NCBI GenBank assembly: GCA_029204045.2
Contig: JAQNDB010000477.1
Coordinates: 1 to 64,000, forward strand
Source: Tillandsia leiboldiana
Lineage: Eukaryota > Streptophyta > Magnoliopsida > Poales > Bromeliaceae
Length of the DNA: 64,000 nucleotides
Direction of reading: 5' to 3'
Part shown: in pieces, positions 1 through 10,588 of the stretch
How the letters are laid out: every line of letters begins with the position of its first letter
Position numbering within the stretch: position 1 is the first letter of the stretch
Notes under the pieces: model-generated
The model's input: the letters and a program-made list of their open reading frames with translations, nothing else
Told to the model about the DNA's origin: nothing
Databases searched by the model: none
Position numbers and translations under genes: made by a program

Positions 1-3000
1 GAATTAACCGGTATAAAACCCGCACTTAGCCTGCTCTGTCCAAATGACCGAAACCCCACTCGGTCTGACCGGAACCCAACACGGTCTCACCGAACCCAAC
101 AACGGTCTGACGGAAAACCGGTCACACGGTCGGAAGCCTACTCCGGAGCGGCACTCGAGGGGAGCTACCCACACGAGTAAAGCATCTCTGTCATCAATAT
201 CAACCAGTATCTCGAAACAGCAGGACTGATCACATTCAGATCAAAGTGGAACAAACGCAAACCACTAAAGAAAGACCCGACCTCAATCGGATGCAACTAA
301 ACGCTAAGTGGGAAACTCATCCACTAAGTAAACTGATACCCAATCAGGTGCATAGAGAAACATCCGGTCAACCGCCCAATATCCGCGGTTGCCGCAAAGC
401 CCCACAACTAAACCAACCTTTCCAGACACGAGTCCCGATCTACACTACCCAAACCCCCTGCTCGAACCCGAGCAACACTGACCACCTGACCAACAAGAAT
501 GGAGAAAAAGAAAAGCATGGTTTCTCCTAAGTCAAGTTCCAATAAGTAGTGCAGCAGTAAAAGATGGCCTAACTACATGACCATACAGCATGCAAATGTC
601 TCAAGGAAATAAAGGGGTAAAGCATAATATAGTTCCTTTAGGAATAAACAACATGCCGGAATCTCAAAACTAGACCTGTCCACAACTCAGGGTTCATCAA
701 TAGAATGATCATAATAACTCCTCAGAGTACAAATCCGCACATAGCTACGAAATCCTGTCCCAAGCATAATCCATCACAAGAAAGGCTATGTGCTAACATG
801 GCATGTTACATAATCTCATAGGGTAACATTATCCTAGGTAAGCTTACACTAATCATCACATAGATGTCCAACTCATGCAATTCCTCAGTATACCTCATAC
901 ATACTATTCTTGCACAACATTAATTACCAACAAATAGCACTAAACAAGCTTACCTTAACTTGCCAATTTAGACTATGGTACCCTACACTGCATGCATCAG
1001 TCCATAGAGGGACATCCCCCCACAATTGGGCTTATACTTGCCACACTAACATGCCTTAAACAATTACTGATAATAAGCTCACCCCACCTGAAGCGCTTAA
1101 CCCAAGGCAAACCTGAAGTCGGTGAAGTGGGTAGACGCCGCCGGGTCCAAAATCTGCCAACTATCCCCCATGGTACAAGTCGCGTAAGCCTCGCTTCAAA
1201 CAGCTAAAACACCCCTGGGCACAACAATAACGCTCAACATTACACTTTTATTCCAAAACTAACCAAACTACACAATCTGAAATCAGTCCCAAAGCCGCGC
1301 ATATTTCACCTGCTGCAAGTGCCCAGAAAAATCCAATAAAAATATCACAGTAATCCTCGCGTCGATACCTTCGAAACGAGTACCTGCACGTCCAATTCCG
1401 ACTTCCTACACTGAGAAACAATTCGACAAGGGACCACCCCGAATCAAACTACACTCAAAAACTGTAGCAACAATTACTGTTCACAGATAATCTTCACCTT
1501 CGAGAAATCTTCAGAAAATTCCAAGAATTTGGGCATATTCCTCGTGATGTGTAGATGCAAATCGCCTCTTGAATCGCCCCAATCCGATGCCTGTGCGCGA
1601 AGATATCGCCAAAATACCGCACCGCTGTCCCAAAACTCCGCCCAGAAAAAGGGTTACAAGATGATCCGAAAGACCCATGAAAAGCTCGGAATGGGAAAAC
1701 CAGTAAACATGGGAAACATAGCCCTACCTGTCGTGAAGCCAAACGGCGCAAGAATCACCGAAAAAGGTGCTCGGGGTAGGCCGGGAGAGTCCTCGCACCC
1801 AAAACGCGACGAAGAAGACCAAAACGACGAGCGTCGCGCCGCGCCGTAAAATAGAAACTCGATAAGCGTGCCACCAAAAATCCAAAAACTTTGCAGAGGA
1901 AGATGCATCCAACTCGGGATCATCTTTGTTGAAGACACCCAGGCGAGGATGAGGCTTGGAATGGCGAGAAAAAGGGAAGAAAGGGAGCTCGGATCGCCTT
2001 TATACGTGCAGCGAAACAATTGGGAAAATACCGAATAAGTCCCCGTTTCCCGGGCACTGGGAGATTTTCGGGCGCAGCACTTAGCAGCCGAAACCCCCCC
2101 GCGCCCGAACACTGTAGCCGCCGAATCCCATCCAGGCCTCCACGTGCGCCCGCCAACAGGCGACAGCCGCCCCAGCCGTACCCGTCGCGCCGCGTGGTCC
2201 ACCCGCGGACGACGACACGTGTCCTCCCCAAGCGCGGGAAATCCGCCCGCCGCGCCCACGTGCGCCTGACGCCGCCAGCCTGCCACCCTGCCGCGCACAT
2301 TAGCCCCCACATCGGAGAAACGCCAAGTGTCAAGCCACTGCCTAGTGAACCCGGTGCAACGAAATCCTGTGGACAGAACCAATGCGAACCTGCCACGTGT
2401 CCAAGGCCCTGGTGCACCGTAAACCAGCGAGCCATCCCGAATACTGCGTAGACCAACCGCTGTGAACCCACCTCTAAGATGCTGCCACGTGTCACCCCCG
2501 GTCCACCGTGCGCCCACGCACTCCCCCAGTAGACCGCGTACTCACGCGGACCGGCCCCACTCCCAGGGCCGCCACGCGTCCAGGCCACCGGTGCACGCCT
2601 GCCGCGGGGACGCGGGCGGCCCGCGCCTCCGTCCGGCCGCGCGCCCTGCGGCCAGCTCCGCCGCTGCCCCGCCGCCGGCCGGAAACACTGTTCGGGCCCT
2701 GTGAACAGTGTCCAGGAGTCCAAAAATAACAAGTGGGTAGTCCGTTTTAACCGTTTTTTCGCAGCGCTGAATCCAAATCGAAGTCCAATTTGCCAAATTC
2801 CAACTCCAAAATTTGCCGAAGGCCATCCGGAAAGGTAATCCTTGGTCCAAACTTCGCATGAGTCCAATTTAAATATCCTTGGCGCGCGAAACCACTTCTA
2901 ACGATCCGACGGAGTCCATGATCACCCACGTGATCCATTAAACACGCTGAGCCAACACTATGTCCCAATTGGGGCACAAATACCACCAACACGCCACCAT

Positions 3001-3058
3001 AGGCCTCCGGGAGCTGTAGATGATCCAGTAATCTCGACGTGGGGACCAGGTCCTCACA
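1..3058 (-). repeat. 3' LTR of element A (partial)
   Basis: Aligns along its length with 7550-10588. In element orientation it starts after 3058 with TGTGAGGACC, directly downstream of a polypurine tract, and runs left out of the window. It carries a TATA-like site near 2000 (mutated relative to the other LTR), G-boxes around 2215, 2257, 2393, 2483 and 2927, and a splice-donor-like CAG|GTAGGG near 1730. Many one-base insertions and deletions separate it from the 5' LTR. The open frames here (for example 1654-2867) lie in U3/leader sequence and have no retroelement motif. Confidence 0.88.
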
Positions 3059-3073
3059 TCCTCCCCAACTAAG
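3059..3073 (-). other. Polypurine tract of element A
   Basis: On the minus strand this reads CTTAGTTGGGGAGGA and abuts the LTR start TGTGAGG. It is the expected primer site for plus-strand DNA synthesis and fixes the 3' LTR boundary at 3058. Confidence 0.75.
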
Positions 3074-6000
3074 AGTAAAGTTTTCGTCTCGAAACTAACT
3101 CAAATCCCCCAAGGGTCCCCACATACCACGGGTAGGTATCATCAATAACGCCTCCAGCTCCCGAAACATCGCTCACTCCCCGTGATACTTCCCAACAACA
3201 CAACAAACAGTACGGCATTGGCCCGACATGCGATTTCTCAACTCCGAGCCAGAAATCGCAACGGGCGTCCCTCGTACTCCAACAATCACAGATCTCGGAA
3301 GGGCAAGTCCATCACGGCGAGGGATCCAAAGCAAAACACTCCTGAGCTGAGACGTGAAACAATACAGAGGCCCCATCAAGAGCCGGGGGGAAACAGAATA
3401 ATCAACAGCGCAACACGCCCCAACCACCTCCTGGTGTCTACTCAACCAGGATCACCCAAAGTATACCCACAAATTCATCCGATGAGGAAAAAGATCCAAT
3501 AAGCTGGGGTCTTCACTCGGTTACTTCCGATCCAAAATCACCCGAGTGGCCTACTCGACCACGAGCTACCTCAAAAGGGATCCTCAAGAGACACAATCTC
3601 AAGCCACGGTTGGACACTCAACAAGCCAACATAACTCCAACGGACCCACGGGTCGAAAGATGCCCTGACGGGGACCAAAACCGTCAGTGAACGGGAGGGA
3701 AAACTGGCTCGAAGGCGATCAAAAAGCGGAGGCTCAAACCGCGGTCACAAATCCCCAAATCCGCAACAACATTCCGCGGAAATCCCACTCAAGATGCTGA
3801 GTAATCAAAACTGATAGCCAAACAGGCCATGGCCTACGCCCCAGGTATACAATCCAAGTCGGGAATAAAGGGTGTACTGAAGGCTCAACCGGGGAATCTA
3901 AGCTGCCTGCAAAACAGCGGTTCATCCTGCCACAACACTCATAGGGTTGGACTAATAAAGTGTGGACCGAAGATCCACCCACGGTAACTCCACCGCACAA
4001 TGGGAGGCATCACTAAATCACACAATTCCATCTCCCAACACAGGAAACACTAGCATTGGCGCTAATATCAGACACATTATCCATTGGCCATGCTCTCTCG
4101 GCACCGCCAAGTCTAGAAGCTTCTCACCTCAAGAATGAAAATCGGTCTCAGTCAACTTGAATAACATCCAATAGGTCGGGTTCCACCGCCGCCCCTACGG
4201 CTCGAACAAAGCGACCCAAGAAGGTATGCTTCTGCAGCTACATCTTGCACTTCAATAACTTGGCATACCGCTTCATCCCCACGGGCATGATAGCACATCC
4301 ACAAAGCGCTCCTCGTGCTCCAAATCACTCTGGGAGTAAATCAAAATATCACCGGGAAAATACCCACTCCCAGTCCGTCCAAGTACAACCGGGACCTACT
4401 ATTCCTCAGATCTTGAATCCACGGGGCAATCGTCATTCCCATTGGCCTCACTAACAACTCATAATGCCCTCACCGCGTCCAAAACGCCACCTAGGCGAAG
4501 TCCTCAGCTGTCTAACACCAAGTGGGTGCTCGCATCATCCCACAACTGCCGGAGTATAGTTCCATCGAAAGGTCATAGATACCACCCGGACCTGTCTACA
4601 CTCGAACCATAAAGGATCCTCACAGTCGTGTATCAACGACGTGGCATCACCACCGTATACCAACGGCGTGGCACTAGGTCAAACAGACCCCTCGATCCAT
4701 CAGATCCTGCAACTGTGCCAACAGCTCTCTCTCAGCTCCTACGGCGATATCCAATGAGGTGCCGTCCCGAGTGGCGCGGTTCCTCGAACCACGTCAAACG
4801 CAATCTCTATCTCCCTAACCGGCGGCATTACCAACAACTAAGGGGAAATCACACACGGGATCTCGCAGGCAACAGAGATATCCTCGAGTCCGGTGCCGCC
4901 GTAAGCACCTCTCATCCTGTCGCTAAAACCAGAGTGCTCTAACAACCTCAACGAGCAAGCCTCCAATTGCTGTCTTGCCGAAGATCAAGTCCTCTTTTGC
5001 CGCAGTCGAACATCCTGTGGCATAGTGCCCAACCATCTCAAGCATAAGGTCAAAACACCTAATTGCTATAATTTCCAATAATTCTGCCGGCATCTCGCGG
5101 TCTCGGCCGCACTGGACATGATCCAAAAGCCTCCTCCACGTGCACAACAACAACAGGAACCTGTACCTCTAGTGCACGTGGTAACAAATCTGCCTCTAAC
5201 CCAGGTAAGAGTGGAACATGCTCTAACTCCGACTACCGTGGTGAAATCCCACCTGCGACACTCAATCCACTACCGTGGCGCCCTCCAACCGGGCGGCACA
5301 GATCCATCCGCTCAAAGCAAGTGGTTGTTGCTCAATCTGCCTGAAAATCAGGGCTATCACTAGGAAGCACGACCTCTGTCTCTGACCACAATGAGGCGAC
5401 GAATAAGGTCCTCCGCAGATAACAAATCCATGCTATCGCTGCGCCACTCTGATAAAATACTGATGTCGCCTTCGGGGTCCACTCGACCTCTGACATCTCG
5501 GGAATTCGCCATCCAAGAAAGAAAATTAGTCATGCCCCTGTCGGCCGATCTGTCCTCCATCATCCGGCGCCAAACGCCCAAAATCCAGAACTCACCTCTG
5601 GCGACAGATCCCTATCCAAAGGAACTGCAATGCCGCGTTCCATACACTGTGCCTGCTCCAACGAGGCGTCTAAATCTACAATGGAGGGACTGAATAACAG
5701 AAAGGTGTCCTGGCGCAATCCACTCCCAGTCTCATATATCCTATGCGCCTCGTCCCTCGAATCTGGAGTGCGCAGTTCAACAACTGCATACACTCACAAG
5801 CACAGGGAGGCTCTCAATTAATCACTCCATCACCACCAGCCGCGACTCTGCCTCCAACGGCTCCAAACTCAATCTTACGAGTCGGGGTGGTTCATCTGCC
5901 AAATATGGCCCAGAAGGTCGATCATGTCCCACAGCTCACCAGCTGTCAACCCATCCACCCTGCCTCGGTGCCTCGACACTAAACATTGGCACAGAGGGGG

Positions 6001-6462
6001 CTACTCAGTGCTCCGACAACTGTGTCACCAAGACCAGCTGCTCCCACAGCCGCTGATAAGCCTCTGACAATCCTGTCATCTGGGTCCGGGGTTCTCTGAC
6101 CTCAATCCAGGTATCCGGCCCAAAAACCAACTGCTCAAGCTCAACTGCCATGACAGGATGCACACGGGTCAAAACCCAACGTCGGGGAGACACCGCTCGC
6201 CACGACGAAACAACAAAACAGCACACAACAACACTCGACCCAATCCAGCGAAAGTCTAAAGCATGTCACCCGTTCCACAGCATTATGTTGTCTGCAGCCA
6301 ACATAATTACTTAGGAGAATAAACATGCCAATCACTCCTCCCGTCCCTTGGGAGAGGTATAAAACTCAATCAGGACTCTCGCAAAATCACGACTCTCACG
6401 AAGTCAGTCAAGGGTCAAACCAAAAGCCTAGGGTTTCTAAGTCCACCATGACCTACAACCTA

Positions 6463-6475
6463 GGCTCTGATACCA
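6463..6475 (-). other. Primer-binding site of element A
   Basis: On the minus strand it reads TGGTATCAGAGCC, the usual plant retrotransposon match to the 3' end of initiator tRNA-Met, eight bases inside the LTR end (GGGGCGTGACA). Confidence 0.85.
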
Positions 6476-6536
6476 CTCTAATCTGTCACGCCCCGGGGTC
6501 GAAACCGCGACCCGGGCCCGCCAAACAGATCCGCCA

Positions 6537-6556
6537 CCTATGCCAACCTGCATAGG
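6537..6556 (-). other. Terminal LTR hairpin, A type
   Basis: Inverted repeat CCTATGC / GCATAGG with a 6-base loop, 53 bases from the LTR end, flanked by AGATCCGCC and CGAAGCG. The two solo LTRs have a hairpin at the same place with different arm sequences (16949-16972 and 25341-25366). Confidence 0.7.
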
Positions 6557-6937
6557 CGAAGCGTCCTACCTGCAAGAAAAGTACTATAACTAAACAGATA
6601 TCAGAGCTATAAATGAAAATCTGCTGTAACTAAAATCAATCACTGTACAACTGGAAATAAAACAACACTGTCTGCCTCCCAAAATAATAATAATACAATA
6701 TCCTCAAGTACAAGCTCTAAACCCAGCCGGGAGGTAACTCCACTATATACAACAGTGTACAGTCTCTCAATACAAAATATCCTCACTACAAGTCTCTCAA
6801 AAGAGGAAAAGAAACTGCTAATCTACTGATGATCTCCTCAGAAGGGTACCGCTACTCTCCAACGCCGGGTAGGGATCTAGCTCGCGACTCCCTCGCCACG
6901 ATCAACGACCACAGAGTCGGCAACACCTGCTAAGACT

Positions 6938-9281
6938 CTGCAAAACAAAGGAGAGGAGAGAAAAAGAGGGGGAAACCCCCAAAGGGTGTGAGAACTACAC
7001 CAAAAAGGGAGTTCTCAGTGGGTACCACCGCCAGACCCGACGGTCTGCCCACCAAGTCCTCAAGAGACAAAAACTGACCCAAGTCATAAGGCTGAAATGA
7101 GTACGCTGGAAACTCTCAACAGCTACCCTGCCCCTCACTAAAGGCTAAAAGGGGAGAACCAAACAGTGGTATGCAACCACTAGCACATAAAGTGCACCAA
7201 CGACCCAATCGAGCTGACTGCCACATCTGGTCCAGTCAACCTGCATCCACCTACAACCACCTCCCAAAGACGGGCAGGAATTACGTAGGGCGTCCAAACG
7301 GACTAGCTCGCTATCGAGTAGAGGATCATGCAGGCTATGGTGAAAATCCACGCTCCCTCACAGACGGATAGAATCAAGATGCTCAACCTCTCACACAGCG
7401 GTCAAAGTACTCGCAACAACTCGGGACCACCGTCAACCAGACGGCTCTCAACAATACCAACACTGATCTAAACTCAACTACCAGTCTGCACTCGGCCCCC
7501 AGGCACGAGTGTAACCATAAAAGTATTTGACCGAAATAAACTCAATCGAATGAACCGGTATAAAACCCGGCACTGCCTGCTCTGTCCAAATGACCGGAAC
7601 CCAACACGGTCTGACCGGAACCCAACACGGTCTCACCGGAACCCAACACGGTCTGACCGGAACCCAACACGGTCTGAAGCCTACTCCGGAGCGGCACTCG
7701 AGGGGAGCTACCCACACGAGTAAAGCATCTCTGTCATCAATATCACCAGTATCTCGAAACAGCAGGACTAGATCATCAATCAGATCAAAGTGGAAAAACT
7801 CAACCACTAAAGAAAGACCCGACCTCAGTCAGATGCAACTAAACGCTAAGTGGGAAACTCCATCCACTAAGTAAAACTGATACCCAATCAGGTGCATAGA
7901 GAAACATCCGGTCAACCGCCCAATATCCGCGGTTGCCGCAAAGCCCCACAACTAAACCAACCTGTCCCAGACACGAAGTCCCGAATATACACTACCCAAA
8001 CCCCCTGCTCGAACCCGAGCAACACTGACCACCTGACCAACAAGATGGAGAAAAGAAAAGCATGGTTTCTCCTAAGTCAAGTTCCAATAAGTAGTGCAGC
8101 AGTAAAAGATGGCCTAACTACATGACCATACAAGCATGCAAATGTCCTCAAGGAAATAAAGGGGGTAAAGCATAATAATAGTTCCTTTAGGAATAAACAA
8201 CATGCCGGAATCTCAAAACTAGACCTGTCCACAACTCAGGGTTCAACAATAGAATGATCATAATAACTCCTCAGAGTACAAATCCGCACATAGCTACGAA
8301 ATCCTGTCCCAAGCATAATCCATCACAAGAAAGGCTATGTGCTAACATGGCATGTTACATAATCTCATAGGGTAACATTATCCTAGGTAAGCTTACACTA
8401 ATCATCACATAGATGTCCAACTCATGCAAGTCCTCGGTATACCTCATACATACTATTCTTGCAAACATTTATACCAATATCAATAACAAGCTTACCTACT
8501 TGCCAATATAGACTATGTACCCTACACATGCATGCATCAGTCATAGAGGGGTGACATCCCCACAAGTGGGCTTATACTTGCCACAACATAAACATTGCCT
8601 TAAACAATTACTGATAATAAGCTCACCCACCTGAAGCGCTTAACCCAAGGCAAACCTGAAGTCGGTGAAGTGGGTAGACGCCCGCGGTCCAAAATCTGCC
8701 AACATATCACCCATGGTACAAGTCGCGTAAGCCTCGGCTTCAAACAGCTAAAGACACCCCTGGGCACAACAATAACGCTCAACATTACACTTTTATTCCA
8801 AAACTAACCAAACATACACAATCTGAAAATCAGTCCCAAAGCCGCGCATATTTCACCTGCTGCAAGTGCCCCGAAAAATCCAATAAAAATATCACAGTAA
8901 TCCTCGCGTCGATACCTTCGAAACGAGTACCTGCACGTCCAATTCCGAGCTTCCTACACTGAGAAACAATTCCGACAAGGGAACCACCCCGAATCAAACT
9001 ACACTCAAAAACTGTAGCAACAATTACTGTTCACAGATAATCTTCACCTTCGAGAAATATTCAGAAAATTCCAAGAAAATTTGGGCATATTCCTCGTGAT
9101 GTGTAGATGCAAATCGCCTCTTGAATCGCCCCAATCCGATGCCTGTGCGCGAAGATATCGCCAAAATACCGCACCGCTGTCCCAAAACTCCGCCCAGAAA
9201 AAGGGGTTACAAGATGATCCGAAAGACCCATGAAAAGCTCGGAATGGGAAAAACCAGTAAACATGGGAAACATAGCCCTAC
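6938..9281 (-). other. Predicted leader intron inside 5' LTR of A
   Basis: The donor is CAG|GTAGGG (9282/9281). The acceptor is a long pyrimidine tract ending TTTGTTTTGCAG at 6938, followed by AGTCTTAGCAG. The acceptor is near-perfect for plants, the donor moderate. Solo LTR-2 has the same acceptor. Inferred from sequence only. Confidence 0.45.
7591..7677 (+). repeat. 21-bp tandem repeat, 4 copies
   Basis: Four consecutive copies of a 21-bp unit with core ACCGGAACCCAACACGGT. Each unit is itself a small inverted repeat (GACCG...CGGTC around a 10-base loop). Positions 44-130 in the other LTR hold degenerate copies. It lies within the predicted leader intron. Confidence 0.85.
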
Positions 9282-9551
9282 CTGTCGTGAAGCCAACGGC
9301 GCAAGAATCACCGAAAAAGGTGCTCGGGGTAGGCCGGGAGAGTCCTCGCACCAAAACGCGACGAAGAAGACCACAAACGAACGAGCGTCGCGCCGCGCCG
9401 TAAAAATAGAAACCTCGATAAGCGTGCCACCAAAAATCCCAAAACTTTGCAGAAAGATGCATCCAAACTCGGGGATCATCTTTGTTGAAGACACCCAGGC
9501 GAGATGAGGCTTGGAAATGGCGGAAAAAGGGAAGAAAGGGAGCTCGGATCG

Positions 9552-9562
9552 CCTTTTATAGG
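9552..9562 (-). promoter_or_regulatory. TATA box of element A 5' LTR
   Basis: Minus-strand CCTATAAAAGG, preceded by a GC-rich U3 with G-boxes. The equivalent site near 2000 in the other LTR has an altered base. Confidence 0.6.
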
Positions 9563-9768
9563 CAGCAGAAACAATTGGGAAAATACCGAATAAGTCCCCG
9601 TTTCCGGGCGCTGGGAGTTTTCGGGCGCGCACTGTAGCAGCCCGAAACCCCCCGCGCCCGAACACTGTAGCCGCCCGAATCCCATCCAGGCCTCCACGTC
9701 GCCCGCCAAACAGGCGACAGCCGCCCCAGCCGTACCCGTCGCGCCGCGTGGCCACCCGCGGACGACGA

Positions 9769-10461
9769 CACGTGTCCTCCCCAAGCGCGGGAATCCGCCC
9801 GACCGCGCCCACGTGCGCCTGACGCCGCCGCCTGCCACCCTGCCGCGCACAGTAGCCCCACCAATCGGAGAACGCCACGTGTCAAGCCACTGCCTAGTGA
9901 ACCCGGTGCACGAAATCCTGTGGACCGAACCAATGCGAACCTGCCACGTGTCCAAGCCCGGTGCACCGTAAACCACGAGCCATCCCGAATACTGCGTAGA
10001 CCAACCGCTGTGAACCCACCTCTAAGATGCTGCCACGTGTCACCCCCGGTCCACCGTGCGCCCCGCACTCCCCCGTAGACCGCGCCCCGCGGACCGGCCC
10101 ACTCCCGGGCCGCCACGCGTCCAGCCCCCGGTGCACGCCTGCCGCGTGGACCGGGCGGCCCGCGCCTCCGTCCGCCGCGCCGCCTGCGGCCGCTCCGCCG
10201 CTGCCGCCGCCGCCGGAAACACTGTTCCGGCGTGAACAGTGTCCAGAGTCCAAAAATAACAAGTGGGTAGTCCGTTTTAACCGTTTTCGCGCGCTGAATC
10301 CAAATCCGAAGTCCAATTTGCCAAATTCCAACTCCAAAATTTGCCGAAGGCATCCGGAAAGGTAATCCTTGGTCCAAACTTCGCACTGAGTCCAATTTAA
10401 ATATCCTTGGCGCGCGAAACCACTTCTAACGATCCGACGGAGTCCAATGATCACCCACGTG
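9769..10461 (-). promoter_or_regulatory. G-box cluster in U3 of element A
   Basis: Six CACGTG hexamers at 9769, 9810, 9876, 9945, 10034 and 10456, four of them as ACGTGTC/CACGTGTC-type sites that resemble ABA-response elements. All lie upstream of the TATA box. Five of the six are kept in the other LTR. CACGTG is the binding core of plant bZIP and bHLH factors; a response in this element is inferred. Confidence 0.55.
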
Positions 10462-10588
10462 ATCCATTAAACACGCTGAGCCCAACACTAATGTCCAATT
10501 GGGGCACAAATACCACCAACACGCCACATAGGCCTCCGGGAGCTGTAGATGATCCAGTAATCTCGACGTGGGGATCCAGGTCCTCACA

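Larger units (their letters stand above)
3059..6483 (-). pseudogene. Decayed gag-pol internal region of element A
   Basis: No long frame survives, but conceptual minus-strand translation across several frames shows gypsy pol remnants in the right order. About 5130-4900 has protease C-terminal text (FDLMLEM, then a residue pattern like LGMDWL...DC). About 4870-4780 has MPPVREIEIAFDVV, the usual start of plant gypsy RT. About 4460-4400 has HYELLVRPMGMTIAP, like GHYEFLVMPFGLTNAP. About 4360-4290 has GDILIYSQSDLEHEE, where the family has the DD catalytic pair followed by ILIYS; one Asp is replaced. Further down to 3074, RNase H and integrase are not recognisable. No Gag or chromodomain could be found. 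The region cannot encode functional proteins. Confidence 0.65.
1..10588 (-). mobile_element. Ty3/gypsy-like LTR retrotransposon A, left end outside window
   Basis: A minus-strand element with two LTR copies (1-3058 and 6484-10588), a PBS at 6463-6475 and a polypurine tract at 3059-3073. It interrupts the integrase frame of copia-1 exactly after 10588, so 10589-10593 (ATATA) should be one copy of its TSD; the other lies left of the window. The internal region is only 3.4 kb and holds decayed pol. The LTRs are about 4.1 kb, larger than the internal domain, as in large non-autonomous derivatives. The two LTRs differ mostly by one-base indels rather than substitutions, which suggests a recent insertion plus sequencing error. 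The lineage is gypsy from the RT remnant; the exact clade is uncertain. Confidence 0.85.
6484..10588 (-). repeat. 5' LTR of element A (4105 bp)
   Basis: In element orientation it begins TGTGAGGACC (10588) and ends CCCGGGGCGTGACA (6484), with TG...CA termini. In order it contains U3 with six CACGTG boxes (9769-10461), a TATA box (9552-9562), a leader with splice-donor-like CAG|GTAGGG at 9282/9281, a 21-bp tandem repeat (7591-7677), a pyrimidine-rich acceptor-like site at 6938, and a terminal hairpin (6537-6556). The long open frames on it (for example 9556-10395) lie in GC-rich U3 and leader and match no known protein. Confidence 0.9.

Noticed and set aside
1654..2867. Minus-strand frames of 287 and 315 codons, with counterparts at 9476-10454
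   Set aside because: They lie in LTR U3/leader, are broken differently in the two LTR copies, and match nothing recognisable.
7171..7371. Short frames in element A LTR (61-112 codons)
   Set aside because: Not conserved between the two LTRs; indels break them.
10426..10588. Last 53 codons of the 949-codon copia-1 frame as a genuine C-terminus
   Set aside because: They are translated from the LTR of element A after the insertion point.
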